This document shows positions 42,603 to 52,259 of a stretch of 64,000 nucleotides of DNA, piece by piece. Origin of the DNA: Bradyrhizobium rifense (lineage in GTDB: Bacteria; Pseudomonadota; Alphaproteobacteria; Rhizobiales; Xanthobacteraceae); the NCBI RefSeq assembly GCF_008123425.1, contig NZ_VSSS01000032.1, positions 124,001 to 188,000 on the forward strand. Direction: 5' to 3'. A program made the position numbers and the translations under genes. How positions within the stretch are numbered: position 1 is the stretch's first letter; every line of letters starts with the position of its first letter. The notes under the pieces are model-generated. The model made no database searches. It was not told where the DNA came from and worked only from the letters and a program-made list of their open reading frames with translations.

Positions 42603-45600
42603 CTTCGCGCTCCGACGCTGGCGTCGCCTGCTCTCGGGCCATCGTCGTTGCCGTGACGTAGTCGGTCTTGCCGGTGCCCAGCAGCGGCACCTTGTCGACC
42701 ACCATGATCGCTGCCGGCACGGTCAGCTCGGAGGCGCCAATCGTCTTGGCCTGGGCCTGTATCGCGCTGCGCTCGGCATTCTTCTGCGTGGTCAGCAGCA
42801 CGATGCGCTCGCCCTTGCGCTGGTCCGGGATCGACACGGCGACCGATGCGGCCTGCGGCCACAGCGTCGTCGCGATGCTCTCGACCGCCGACAGCGAGAC
42901 CATTTCGCCTGCGATCTTGGCAAAGCGCTTGGCGCGGCCCTTGATGGTGATGAAGCCGGCCGGGTCGATCGCCACGATGTCGCCGGTGTCGTGCCAGCCC
43001 TCGGCGAGCGGCTCGAGCACGCCGGGATTTTCGGCCCGCAAGTAACCGAGCATCACATTCGGTCCGCGCACCGACAGGCGTCCGCCTTCCTTGATGCCGG
43101 GGACCGGATCGAGGCGGCTTTCCATCAGCGGCGAGAGGCGGCCGACGGTGCCGGGGCGGTTGGCCATCGGCGTGTTCATCGCCAGCACCGGCGCCGTCTC
43201 GGTGACGCCATAGCCTTCGAGGATGCGGATGCCGTAGCGCTCCATGAACACCTGCCGCGTCCGATCCTTGACCGCTTCGGCGCCGGCGATCACCAGCCGC
43301 AAGGTGCGGAAGTCGTAGGCGTGCGCCGAGCGTGCATAGCCGGTGAGGAACGTGTCGGTACCGAACAGGATCGTGGCGCCGGTCTGATAGATCAGCTCGG
43401 GTACGATGCGGTAGTGCAGCGGCGAGGGGTACATGTAGATCGGAATGCCCGCGAGGATCGGCATCATCATGCCGCCGGTCAACCCGAAGGAGTGGAACAC
43501 CGGCAGCACGTTGAACACCTTGTCATTGGCGTTGGCATCGACCCGCGCCAGCGCCTGCGCGGCGTTGGCGAGGATGTTGCGGTGGGACAGCACCACGCCC
43601 TTGGGCGTGCCTTCCGAACCCGACGTGAACAGCACGACGGCGGGATCGTTGGCCTGGCGGGCGACGCGCGGTGCGGTGCCGGCAAGCAGGCCCTTGATCT
43701 TCTCGGCCGTGCCGATCGAGGCGCGGACGTCCTCGAGATAGACGACGCGCACCTCCGCGGAGATCGCGGCCATCAGCTTGTCGAGCTTACCCTTCTCGAT
43801 GAATGCCTTTGAGGTCAGCACCGTCTTGACCTGCGCAGCCTTCATGGCGGCGAGAACATTGACCGGGCCGGCCGAGAAGTTGAGCATCGCCGGAACCCGG
43901 CCGATGCTCTGCAGCGCCATGAAGACGACGGCAACGCCCGCCGAGTTCGGCAGCAGCACGCCGACATTTTCGCCGGCCGAGGTGCCGGCTTCGAGCTTGC
44001 GGCTCAGGACCTGCGCGCCGAGGATCAGCTTGCGATAGGTCAGCTTGGTGCCGAGCGCGTCCTCGATGATGACCTTGCCGGTGTCGCGGTCGCGATAGGC
44101 GTGGCCGAGCGCTTCGAACAGCGTGTGGTCGAGCATGGCGTTCTTGACCATCGCGTCGATCATCACGTCCTGGAGTGCGGCGCCCGCGGCATTGCGGCGC
44201 GCCTTGCCCTTCAGCGCCGGATCGACCGGAAGCTTGACCGGCGGCAGGATCGTCACCGTCACCCGCGGAAACCAGGAGCGCTTGATCTGGCTGCTGTTGA
44301 GATAGCTGAGATGCGAGCGCTGGGCGCCCTCGATGCGAACCGGCACGACCACGGCGTCGGCCTTGTCGGCAATCATCGCGGTGCCGTCATAGACCTTCAT
44401 CAGCGAGCCGGACACGGTGATGCGTCCTTCCGGGAAGATGACGACCGGTTCGCCGGCGGCGACGAGCTTGATCAGGTCGCGTGCGGCCAGCGGCTTGCTC
44501 GGGTCCATGGTGTAGTGCTTGACGACGCGCAGGAACGGCTTGGCCCACCACGCCTTGGAGATACCGGTATCGACCGCGAAGCTCGCGTCGATCGGCAGCA
44601 CGGCGTGCAGCAGCGGGCCGTCGATCAGGCTGACATGGTTGGGCGCGATCAGCATGCGCGTGCCGGCAGGCGGCAGGTTCTCGAGTCCGCGCACCTCGGT
44701 GCGGAACAGCGCGCGGAACAAGAGCCCGCCGAAATCACGCACACCTTCCTTGCCCCATTTCGTCAGCACGAACCACACCGCGCCAAAGCTTGCGACACCC
44801 AGGCCGAGGAAGATCCAGCCGACATGCAATCCGCCCGCCTGCAGCAGCGCGACGAACAGCGAGCCGGCCACCATGAAGGCGGCCTGCAGCACGTTGCCGG
44901 CGGCGATGATGCGGGCGCGCTCGTTCGGAGCCGACCAGGCCTGCACGGCTGCGAAGGACGGAACGACGAACAATCCGCCGCCGAACGCGAAGACGACGAA
45001 GTCGATCAGCATGCGAAGGCCTGCAAGCGAGGTTGCGAAATCGACCGCGGCGATGTCGTTGCCCTTGACCGTGACGCCGATGGCCCATGCGAGGTCGATG
45101 CCGGCAAATCCCATCATGATGGCGCCGATCGGCACCAGCGCGAGGTTCGGGCGAACGTGGCTCAGGCTGGCGGCGAACAGCGAGCCGATCGCAATGCCGA
45201 TCGCGAAGATCGCGAGGCACAGCGTCACCACGCCTTCGCTGCCACCGACGACGTCCTTGACCAGCGCCGGCAGCAACGACAGCACGATCGCACCAACCAG
45301 CCAGAACCAGGAGACGATCACCGTGCCGTCCCACAGCCGGTGGTCGGCATGCAGTGTCTTGAGCAGGCTGAGCGTCGAGGTCCAGGGATTGGCATCGACG
45401 GGCAGATCGGGCGCGGAGGGCGTTGTTTGCGGAATGCGGGAGGCAAAGGCCCACGACAACAGCGCCAGCACGACCACGGCCGATGCGACCCAGCCCATAT
45501 GAGCGGAGCCGGCGACGAACTGGCCGCCCGCGACGGTGCCGAGCAGGATGGCCATGAAGGTCGCGCCTTCGACCAGCGCGTTGCCCGTCGCGAGCTCACC

Positions 45601-46002
45601 GAGCTCGAGCTGGTCCGGCAGCATTGAGTATTTTACGGGGCCGAACAGGGCGGCGATGATGCCGAACAGCGCAAGTGCCGTGAACAGCAGCGGCACCGAG
45701 TGCAGGAAGAAGCCGGCGGCGGCGAAGGCCGCAGCGAAGATCTCGGCGAACTTCAGCCGCCTTGCGACGACCGACTTGACGTATTTGTCGGCGAGCTGGC
45801 CACCGAGCCCGGACAGGATGAAATAGGGGAAGATGAAGACGGCGCCCGCCACCGTCACCAGCGCATCGCCGTGGCCGGTCGCGGCGCTGTAAAGCAGGAT
45901 GATGACGAGTGCGTTCTTGAGCACGTTGTCATTGAGCGCCGAGAAGAACTGCGCCCAGAACAGCGGCGCAAAGCGGCGTGACGACATCAAATCCCTGATC
46001 AT
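42595..46002 (-). CDS. aas: three-domain lysophospholipid transporter/acyltransferase/acyl-ACP synthetase
   Basis: 1135 residues. Residues 1-400 form an LplT-like MFS flippase (FFSALNDNVLKNALVIILLY). Residues 430-620 are a PlsC acyltransferase with NHVSLIDGPLL (H-x4-D) and FPEGRIT. Residues 640-1135 are an AMP-forming acyl-ACP synthetase with the P-loop FTSGSEGTPKGV and GYGVTETAP. The protein should import 2-acyl-lysophospholipids, activate a fatty acid and reacylate them, combining E. coli LplT and Aas in one chain. The downstream esterase overlaps it by eight bases. Confidence 0.92.
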   Translation of the reverse strand: MIRDLMSSRRFAPLFWAQFFSALNDNVLKNALVIILLYSAATGHGDALVTVAGAVFIFPYFILSGLGGQLADKYVKSVVARRLKFAEIFAAAFAAAGFFLHSVPLLFTALALFGIIAALFGPVKYSMLPDQLELGELATGNALVEGATFMAILLGTVAGGQFVAGSAHMGWVASAVVVLALLSWAFASRIPQTTPSAPDLPVDANPWTSTLSLLKTLHADHRLWDGTVIVSWFWLVGAIVLSLLPALVKDVVGGSEGVVTLCLAIFAIGIAIGSLFAASLSHVRPNLALVPIGAIMMGFAGIDLAWAIGVTVKGNDIAAVDFATSLAGLRMLIDFVVFAFGGGLFVVPSFAAVQAWSAPNERARIIAAGNVLQAAFMVAGSLFVALLQAGGLHVGWIFLGLGVASFGAVWFVLTKWGKEGVRDFGGLLFRALFRTEVRGLENLPPAGTRMLIAPNHVSLIDGPLLHAVLPIDASFAVDTGISKAWWAKPFLRVVKHYTMDPSKPLAARDLIKLVAAGEPVVIFPEGRITVSGSLMKVYDGTAMIADKADAVVVPVRIEGAQRSHLSYLNSSQIKRSWFPRVTVTILPPVKLPVDPALKGKARRNAAGAALQDVMIDAMVKNAMLDHTLFEALGHAYRDRDTGKVIIEDALGTKLTYRKLILGAQVLSRKLEAGTSAGENVGVLLPNSAGVAVVFMALQSIGRVPAMLNFSAGPVNVLAAMKAAQVKTVLTSKAFIEKGKLDKLMAAISAEVRVVYLEDVRASIGTAEKIKGLLAGTAPRVARQANDPAVVLFTSGSEGTPKGVVLSHRNILANAAQALARVDANANDKVFNVLPVFHSFGLTGGMMMPILAGIPIYMYPSPLHYRIVPELIYQTGATILFGTDTFLTGYARSAHAYDFRTLRLVIAGAEAVKDRTRQVFMERYGIRILEGYGVTETAPVLAMNTPMANRPGTVGRLSPLMESRLDPVPGIKEGGRLSVRGPNVMLGYLRAENPGVLEPLAEGWHDTGDIVAIDPAGFITIKGRAKRFAKIAGEMVSLSAVESIATTLWPQAASVAVSIPDQRKGERIVLLTTQKNAERSAIQAQAKTIGASELTVPAAIMVVDKVPLLGTGKTDYVTATTMAREQATPASEREVA

Positions 46003-46362
46003 GACGAGTCCTGTTGTGGGAAATCAGCCTGAGGTTGTTGCGTTGTCGGTGAAACGGCACAACCGGAAGGGTGTGGATGGACGATTGCAGGGTGACGACG
46101 GTCATCGGCCTGCTCTGTCCCCTCGGTCCCTCCGATCCTGTTGGTCTCCAAGTGGTCTTGTTAGGTTCGCAAATATCCGGTCGCGGTCGCAGTTTCGTGC
46201 GGAAATGCCGCGCTTACGGGGATATCGCTCCTCGCCGATAAGAAAAAGCTGAACGGCATCTCTGACATCAGCGGAATCGGCCACGAATGTCCGGACATAG
46301 TAAGTCCTTTGTTGCGGCCGGTCCTCGCATTCGAGTGGACTCGCAAGCGCACCGGCCTCTCC
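46003..46362. other. gene-free region upstream of the acyltransferase
   Basis: About 360 bases containing the leader of the leftward acyltransferase gene. Short open frames on the minus strand have basic, low-complexity translations without start signals. No repeat or operator is seen. Confidence 0.4.
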
Positions 46363-46629
46363 TCAGGTGAGGTGGGCGAGATGTCGAAAGGGGTTTAAGC
46401 GGCCGAGCAGGCTGAAGCGGCTCCGCTCGCGGCGGGCACGGGCGCGGCTGGTCCGCCACATCCGGAAGGTCGCGCGGCGCTCGGCGAGGACGCCGGCAAT
46501 GTCGCAGGCATTTGCGATCCGATCGATCGGGGCCATGACGACCCGCAGCAGGGCGCGACCGGAGCCGCTCAAGAGGGCCGCGGCGTCATCGACGAAGGTG
46601 GAGGCGATATCAACAGCGAGGGTTTGCAT
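46363..46629 (-). CDS. small basic protein beside a TetR regulator
   Basis: 88 residues from ATG 46629 (GGAG nine bases upstream). The N-terminal half is mildly hydrophobic (LAVDIASTFVDDAAALL) and the C-terminal half strongly basic (RTSRARARRERSRFS). There is no known family. It is transcribed from the promoter region that carries twin TetR operators, so the divergent TetR protein should control it. Confidence 0.5.
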   Translation of the reverse strand: MQTLAVDIASTFVDDAAALLSGSGRALLRVVMAPIDRIANACDIAGVLAERRATFRMWRTSRARARRERSRFSLLGRLNPFRHLAHLT

Positions 46630-46651
46630 TTTGCAGGTCTCCGGGTTAATT

Positions 46652-46690
46652 TGAACAATGTTCACGTGAGTTTAAAATGAACAATGTTCA
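46652..46690. promoter_or_regulatory. twin TetR operators
   Basis: TGAACAATGTTCA occurs twice, at 46652-46664 and 46678-46690, with start points 26 bases apart. Each is a palindrome (TGAAC-N3-GTTCA). The second overlaps the tetR start codon at 46677. The spacing puts both on nearly the same face of the helix. Confidence 0.8.
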
Positions 46691-47297
46691 AGAAGAATCG
46701 CTGCGGGACCAGAAAAAAAATCGACGGCGTCTCCAGATCCTGGAGATCGCCCGCAGCATTATCGCGACTAAAGGCTTGAGATCGTTGAAGGTTCGGGACG
46801 TAGCCGAGGCCGCCGGCTGCTCGGTCGGCAGCGTCTATAACGAGTTCGGTGACTTCGACGGGGTGATCCTGACGGTCAACCGGGAGACGGTTCAGGCGCT
46901 GACGGAGCGGTTGGGCGGGGTTCCGGCTGAGGATCCGGTCCGCCAGCTCTATGGTCTGGCCGAGACCTATCTCGAATTCTTCGCCGAAAACGCCAATCTG
47001 TTGCGCTCGCTGTTCGAGCATCGGATGGAGGACGACCGTCCTTATCCCGACGACATTCTTCAGATGGTGATGGACGCCTTCGCGTTGATGCATCCGCCTC
47101 TGGTGCGTGTGCTACCGGATGCGGACGACGTGAAGATCGCACTGCTGTCGCGCACGTTGTTCTCCGCGGTGCATGGGATCATCTCGCTCGGCCTCGAAGA
47201 ACGCATGATCGCCGTTCCGCCGCAGATGCTGCGCCAGCAGGTCACGCAGTTCCTGGACGCGCATCTCCTGGGGCTCGGGATCTTGCCGGCGCGATAA
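46677..47297 (+). CDS. TetR-family regulator
   Basis: 206 residues. An N-terminal TetR helix-turn-helix at about 20-65 (EIARSIIATKGLRSLKVRDVAEAAGCSVGSVYNEFGDFDGV) is followed by a helical ligand-binding domain with a mostly hydrophobic core. The ligand is unknown. Target genes probably include itself and the small divergent gene, since two identical palindromes lie between them. The acyltransferase further left could belong to the same regulon. Confidence 0.9.
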   Translation: MNNVQEESLRDQKKNRRRLQILEIARSIIATKGLRSLKVRDVAEAAGCSVGSVYNEFGDFDGVILTVNRETVQALTERLGGVPAEDPVRQLYGLAETYLEFFAENANLLRSLFEHRMEDDRPYPDDILQMVMDAFALMHPPLVRVLPDADDVKIALLSRTLFSAVHGIISLGLEERMIAVPPQMLRQQVTQFLDAHLLGLGILPAR

Positions 47298-47306
47298 TTG
47301 CGACGG

Positions 47307-48614
47307 TCACGCGCGGGCAGCCTCGCGCGGCCGGGCTGCGACGAGAACGACGTCCGGTCTTCCGTTGTCGACCTGAACGCGGTTGCGTCCCTTTTCCTTG
47401 GCGCGGTAGCAGGCCGCATCGGCCTGGCGCATCGCCTCTTCGAGCGTGGTGTTGGCATCGGCAATGCAGGCAACGCCGATGCTGGCGGTTATCGCAAAGC
47501 ATTGATCGTCCCAGGCGAAGTTGAACAGCTCGAGCGACCGCCGCAGCCGCTCGGCGATGTCGACGGCGTCGTAAGGCGTACATTGCGGCAGGATCAGTCC
47601 GAATTCGTCGCCGCCGAGCCGGGCGACCAGATCGTGCGGCCGCCGGTCCTGCTGGAGCAGGCCCGCGACCTGACACAGCAGCCGATCGCCGGCGAGATGG
47701 CCGCAACTGTCGTTGACGCTCTTGAACTGGTCGAGGTCGAGCAGGATCAGGCTGAGCGAATTTTCGCCGCGACAATCGAGCTCGTTCTGCAGGCGCGCCT
47801 CGAAGGCACGCCGGTTGGCGATGCCGGTCAACCAGTCATGCGAGGCCTGAAAGGCGAGGCGCTCCTTCTCGGCATGCAGCGCATCCTCGAACGCCTGTCG
47901 CTGCAGCACCAGTCGCCGCGTGTGCCAGACCAGGAGCAGGATCAGGGTCGCGGCCGTGGCGATGTTGAGCCATGTCAGCGTCAGCTTGATAGCGCGGGAG
48001 CCTTCGCCCAGCACGGTCGAGAACCGCTCGGCATGCCCCGTGAACTGCCTGTTCAGCTCTGAGAGCCGCGACGACAGGAATTGCAGACGGTCGTTGTCCC
48101 CGACGGGACCGTCTCTTAGTTCACTCTTGATGACTTCGCCGAAGACGCTGAGCTCCAGCAGCATCGGATCGGTGGCAGCCCACTCCCGGATCGCTTCGCG
48201 GAGGAAGCTGACCTGGTTGAAATAGCGGAACAGCCAGATCAAGCCGGGAACGTCATCGGGATGGTTGCCGCCTTGCAGGAAGCCGATGCGCGCGAGCTCG
48301 ACGTCGACCGGATCGCGCTCAAGCGCCCATCTTGCATATTCGTCGCCGATCGGGACGGCGAGCGAGGCCTGGTATTGCGCGAATTGGCGGGCTTTGCCCG
48401 AATGCAGATAGAGGTTGAGGAAATAGACGGCGTTCTTCTGCGAGCGCGACCACATCGCCTCGCCCGCGACATAGGCGCGAACCGACGACATCACCTCCAG
48501 GCTGAATCCCGCGATCGCCGCCTGAAGCACGACGACCATCACGAAAGGCGAGACGAGCTTGATGACGTGAAGGAAGCTGCGTTCCTTCGTCGATGTCGCT
48601 GTTCTGCGAAACAC
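47307..48614 (-). CDS. membrane diguanylate cyclase (GGDEF)
   Basis: 435 residues from GTG 48614, chosen for GGGGAA eight bases upstream; a TTG at 48725 would add 37 residues without a ribosome-binding site. A TM helix near the N-terminus, a periplasmic sensor of about 200 residues and a second TM (ATAATLILLLVW) precede the GGDEF domain. The active site is LGGDEF, intact, so it should synthesise cyclic di-GMP. An inhibitory RxxD is not evident. It is convergent with tetR. Confidence 0.88.
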   Translation of the reverse strand: MFRRTATSTKERSFLHVIKLVSPFVMVVVLQAAIAGFSLEVMSSVRAYVAGEAMWSRSQKNAVYFLNLYLHSGKARQFAQYQASLAVPIGDEYARWALERDPVDVELARIGFLQGGNHPDDVPGLIWLFRYFNQVSFLREAIREWAATDPMLLELSVFGEVIKSELRDGPVGDNDRLQFLSSRLSELNRQFTGHAERFSTVLGEGSRAIKLTLTWLNIATAATLILLLVWHTRRLVLQRQAFEDALHAEKERLAFQASHDWLTGIANRRAFEARLQNELDCRGENSLSLILLDLDQFKSVNDSCGHLAGDRLLCQVAGLLQQDRRPHDLVARLGGDEFGLILPQCTPYDAVDIAERLRRSLELFNFAWDDQCFAITASIGVACIADANTTLEEAMRQADAACYRAKEKGRNRVQVDNGRPDVVLVAARPREAARA

Positions 48615-48848
48615 TTTGCGTTCCCCAAATCGCTCAACGACCCCAGCGGAGCGTCGGCTGATAACGCGGATTACGCGAGAACGCTGCTTAACTCGACCTG
48701 AAAGAGTCGAGAGATTGTCTTGCAAGGTGAAAGCGTTGTGAAATGGATGCGCGCAGATCGTTGCAAATGCTGCTGAGCCGGAACTCGCGCGCCGATGCCG
48801 CGAATCCGACGCTTGCGATTTACTCGATTGAGAGAATTTGGATCGGGG

Positions 48849-50153
48849 CTAGACCAGCACCGGCTTGCGCACACGGCCGGCATCGCCGAACACGCGCAGA
48901 TAGCGCTCGATCTCCGAGGGCATGCCGGTCGCCTTCTCCGGATTGTCGGAGAGCTTGACGGCCGGATGTCCGTCGACCGACGACACCTTGCACACGATCG
49001 AGATCGGATCGAGATTGAACGAGCCGTCCGGCGCGCAGCCGACGAAGTCGTTGGTGAGGTTGGTGCCCCAGCCGAACGAGAGCCGCGAGCGGCCGGAGAA
49101 GTGGTGATAGGTCTCCTCGATCGAGCCGACATCCATCGCGTCGGAGAACACGAGCAGCTTGTCCTTGGGATTGCGGCCCATCTTTTCCCACCAGGCGATG
49201 ATCTCCTCGCCGGCCTGGATCGGCGGCGCGCTGTCGGGGCGGAAGCCGGTCCAGTCGGCGACCCATTCCGGCGCATCGCGCAGGAAAACCTTGGTGCCGA
49301 ACGCGTCCGGCAGCGCGATCAGCAAATTGCCGCCATAGGTCTGGCGCCACTGGTCGAGGATGCGATAGGGCGCCCACCGCAACTCCTCGTCGTCCTTGGC
49401 GAGCGCGGCCGCGACCATCGGCAGCTCATGCGCGTTGGTGCCGATCGCTTCGAGATCGTTGTCCATCGCGAGCAGCACGTTGGAGGTGCCGATGAAGGAC
49501 GGACCCAAGCCTTCCTTCACGGCCTCCACGCACCAGCGCTGCCAGAGGAAGCCGTGGCGGCGGCGGGTGCCGAAGTCGGACAACCGCAAATTCTCGAGCT
49601 TGCGCAGCCGTTCCACCTTGGTCCACAGCTTGGCCTTGGCACGGGCGAACAGCACATCGAGCTCGAAGCGGCCGCGCCCCTTCATGGCCGCGCGCGAGCG
49701 CAATTCGTTGAGGATGGCGAGTGCCGGAATCTCCCACATCGTGGTGTGGGTCCACGGCCCGTGGAAATGCAGCTCGTACTGGCCCTCGACCTTGCGCAGC
49801 TCGTATTCGGGAAGGCGGAATTCGGCGAGCCAGCGGATGAAATCCGCCGAGAACATGTGGGTCTTGCCGTAGAAGGTGTTACCGGCCAGCCAGATCAGCT
49901 CCTTCTTGGTGAAGCGGATGGTGCGGGCATGATCGAGCTGGGCGCGCAGCTCGCCCTCGTCGATGATCTCGGCAAGCCGCACATGGCGCGAGCGGTTGAT
50001 GACCGAGAAGGTCACCTGCTGACTCGGGTACGCCTCCCGAATCATCTGTAACATCAATAGCTTATAGAAGTCGGTATCAAGCAGGCTGCGGATGATGGGA
50101 TCCAGCCGCCAGCTGTGATTGTAGGTCCGGCTCGCAATATCGGTCACTGTCAT
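48849..50153 (-). CDS. pncB: nicotinate phosphoribosyltransferase
   Basis: 434 residues. Family landmarks: DTDFYKLLMLQMI near the N-terminus, KLWTKVERLRKLE, the catalytic-histidine region SDFGTRRRHGFLWQ, and FSFGWGTNLTNDF around the phosphate loop. It joins nicotinate and PRPP to give nicotinate mononucleotide in NAD salvage. It stands alone. Confidence 0.95.
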   Translation of the reverse strand: MTVTDIASRTYNHSWRLDPIIRSLLDTDFYKLLMLQMIREAYPSQQVTFSVINRSRHVRLAEIIDEGELRAQLDHARTIRFTKKELIWLAGNTFYGKTHMFSADFIRWLAEFRLPEYELRKVEGQYELHFHGPWTHTTMWEIPALAILNELRSRAAMKGRGRFELDVLFARAKAKLWTKVERLRKLENLRLSDFGTRRRHGFLWQRWCVEAVKEGLGPSFIGTSNVLLAMDNDLEAIGTNAHELPMVAAALAKDDEELRWAPYRILDQWRQTYGGNLLIALPDAFGTKVFLRDAPEWVADWTGFRPDSAPPIQAGEEIIAWWEKMGRNPKDKLLVFSDAMDVGSIEETYHHFSGRSRLSFGWGTNLTNDFVGCAPDGSFNLDPISIVCKVSSVDGHPAVKLSDNPEKATGMPSEIERYLRVFGDAGRVRKPVLV

Positions 50154-50239
50154 GGCCGAATTCTAGCGTGGCCGCCCGCGCGCAACCAGTGGGTTTGGCG
50201 AGGGGCTGGCCACCGACCGGCACCGGGCGAGCAACGTCG

Positions 50240-51145
50240 TTACCGACGCTGAAACAAGTGCTTGGTCCAGCGCAGCGGCGCGGTCACCCGCCAGGAGGTC
50301 GAGCTGTGGACCGCCGCCAATTGCGCCCGCGCCTGATCCCTCTCCGATACGACCTCGTACCGTTTGGCGAGGGCGGAATCCCGCTCCCCGGTGACCCAGT
50401 CGCGCATGGCCGCATCCTCGCGCCACAGGCCGAACTGACGGGCGATCGCCTGGCGCACATCGGCATCGAGCCGTTCGCGCATCGACGCCGACAGCGCATC
50501 CGCCTCGACCATCTTGAGCCGCGTCGACGGATTGCTGATCCCGGCATAGTGGTGAACGATCGGGTCTGGCGCGGTGGCGAGCCCAGGGATCGAATTCCAG
50601 GCGGTGTCGAGACGCGCGAGATGAGACCGGTTGGGTTCGTCCGGGCGATCCGGTCCAAGTCCCAGGCAGTCATCGTAGCCGAGTGCGTGGAGGATGGTCG
50701 CCTGGTCGAACCACGGATGCTCCAACTGGCCGATGTCCCAGACTCGTTCGAAGAACGCGCGCGACCAGTCGCTCACGCGGATCAGCATGACGCCTGAGTT
50801 GAAATGCGGAACGAAATCGGCGGCCATGACCTCCGACGTCTCCGGACCGTGCCAGGCCATGTGCAGATGGGCATCATCCACCGCAGCCGTCCTGACGTCG
50901 ACATCGTTGCGAAGCACGATGGCATCGACGTCCATCCAGAGCACGAAGTCGAAATTGTCTTCGAGAGCGGCGCGGATCGCCTCGATCTTCAGCCATCCAC
51001 GTGGACGTTTCCAATCGTTGCCGTGAACGAAGCGCTGCTGGTAGCCGTGCGCTGCCGCGAAGGCCTTCATGCGGGGAATCGTGAAATCCGCAAGCGGCCT
51101 CTGAACGGAATCGCAGGCAGTCAGAAGGCACACGCTGGACTTCAC
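50240..51145 (-). CDS. GT34-type glycosyltransferase (galactosyl/mannosyltransferase-like)
   Basis: 301 residues from GTG 51145 with GGAG seven bases upstream. The donor-site DxD is in LWMDVDAIV (about 70), and HFNSGVMLIRVSDW and the late VHHYAG correspond to the GMA12/MNN10 fold. The C-terminal 60 residues form a coiled coil (SERDQARAQLAAVHSS), common in bacterial polysaccharide enzymes. It transfers a sugar from a nucleotide donor; the acceptor is unknown. It is a single gene with no polysaccharide cluster around it. Confidence 0.78.
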   Translation of the reverse strand: MKSSVCLLTACDSVQRPLADFTIPRMKAFAAAHGYQQRFVHGNDWKRPRGWLKIEAIRAALEDNFDFVLWMDVDAIVLRNDVDVRTAAVDDAHLHMAWHGPETSEVMAADFVPHFNSGVMLIRVSDWSRAFFERVWDIGQLEHPWFDQATILHALGYDDCLGLGPDRPDEPNRSHLARLDTAWNSIPGLATAPDPIVHHYAGISNPSTRLKMVEADALSASMRERLDADVRQAIARQFGLWREDAAMRDWVTGERDSALAKRYEVVSERDQARAQLAAVHSSTSWRVTAPLRWTKHLFQRR

Positions 51146-51237
51146 AAGGCTTCTCCGAACGCCTTCGCGTTGGCGTTGCCTTCGCACGTCCTTTTGGTGC
51201 AGCCAATGAACCGTCGTTCGCAATCGGCGCGTCAGAT

Positions 51238-52155
51238 TCAGGCGGCGGCCGTCGCAGCCACGGACTCCAGTTGCGTGCGAATCCAGCGGTGCGCCGGGTC
51301 CTTCTGATAACGCTGGTGCCAGACCATGAACATCGGCAGCTCGGCCAGCGTGCGTGTGCGCGAGGCCAGTGGAATCTGCGCATGCGCGAAGCTGCGCATT
51401 ACCCCGGAGGCCAGCAGGCTCGGCATGCTCGCCAGCATCTGCGTCCCGTGCAGGAACGACGGCACGCCGGAGAAGCTCGGCACGGAGATGGCGATGTCGC
51501 GGTGAAAGCCGTTCGCGGCAAGCCGGCGGTCGAAGTCGAGCCGTTCGTTGTCGGTATAGACCACGGTGATGTGGCGTGCCGCGAGATATGCGCTGCGGCT
51601 GCTTGGCGCGGTGCGCGCCTTCGGATCATAGTAGCAGACGTAGTGGTCGCTCAGCAGGCGCTTCTGCACGATGTCGATACCGGATGGCGGCAGCGGTGTG
51701 ATCAGGAGGTCGCAACGATTCTCGCGCAGCATGGCAGGCGAGGGCGATTGCGAGGGGATCACGCGCAGATTGAGGTTCTTCACCTGTGCGGCGACATGTC
51801 CGAAGAAGCGCGGCAGCAGCAAGTCGCGCTGAAAGTCGTTGGCGGCGATCGTCAGCGAAAGTTGCGCAAGCGCCGGTTCGAAATTGACGCCGCCGGCGAA
51901 GCTGCGCATCTCGTCGATCAGCGCCCGCGCTTTTGCGGCCAGCGCCTGGGCATGGGCGGTCGCGACGATGCCGCGGCCGGACTTGGCAAACAGCGGATCG
52001 CCGGCGATCCGCCGCAGCTTGTTCAGGGCGTGACTGACGGCCGACTGCGTCAAGCCGAGCCGGGTTGCGGCGGCCGTCACCGAACCCTCCTCCAGCACGG
52101 CGAGGAACAGTTCGAGGGCGTGGCCGTCGAGGGCCAAATGATCGATTTTCTTCAT
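51238..52155 (-). CDS. LysR-type regulator divergent from pcaHG
   Basis: 305 residues from ATG 52155. The HTH is LELFLAVLEEGSVTAAATRLGLTQSAVSHALNKLRRIAGDPLF, followed by a typical effector domain. It resembles the NahR/NodD-like branch more than classical PcaQ, so it is either an alternative regulator of protocatechuate genes or of another set. The 104-base gap to pcaH has an A/T-rich ATATATTATAAT block flanked by two ATCGAT sites, a plausible LysR box with T-N11-A spacing. Confidence 0.85.
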   Translation of the reverse strand: MKKIDHLALDGHALELFLAVLEEGSVTAAATRLGLTQSAVSHALNKLRRIAGDPLFAKSGRGIVATAHAQALAAKARALIDEMRSFAGGVNFEPALAQLSLTIAANDFQRDLLLPRFFGHVAAQVKNLNLRVIPSQSPSPAMLRENRCDLLITPLPPSGIDIVQKRLLSDHYVCYYDPKARTAPSSRSAYLAARHITVVYTDNERLDFDRRLAANGFHRDIAISVPSFSGVPSFLHGTQMLASMPSLLASGVMRSFAHAQIPLASRTRTLAELPMFMVWHQRYQKDPAHRWIRTQLESVAATAAA

Positions 52156-52259
52156 GCAATATATTATAATCGATCTATTTATCTGTGGAATAGGCCGGCC
52201 CATGATCTCCGGATAAGCCGCGCGCCCGGACCGAGGCGCTACAGGGAGAGACAACGCCG

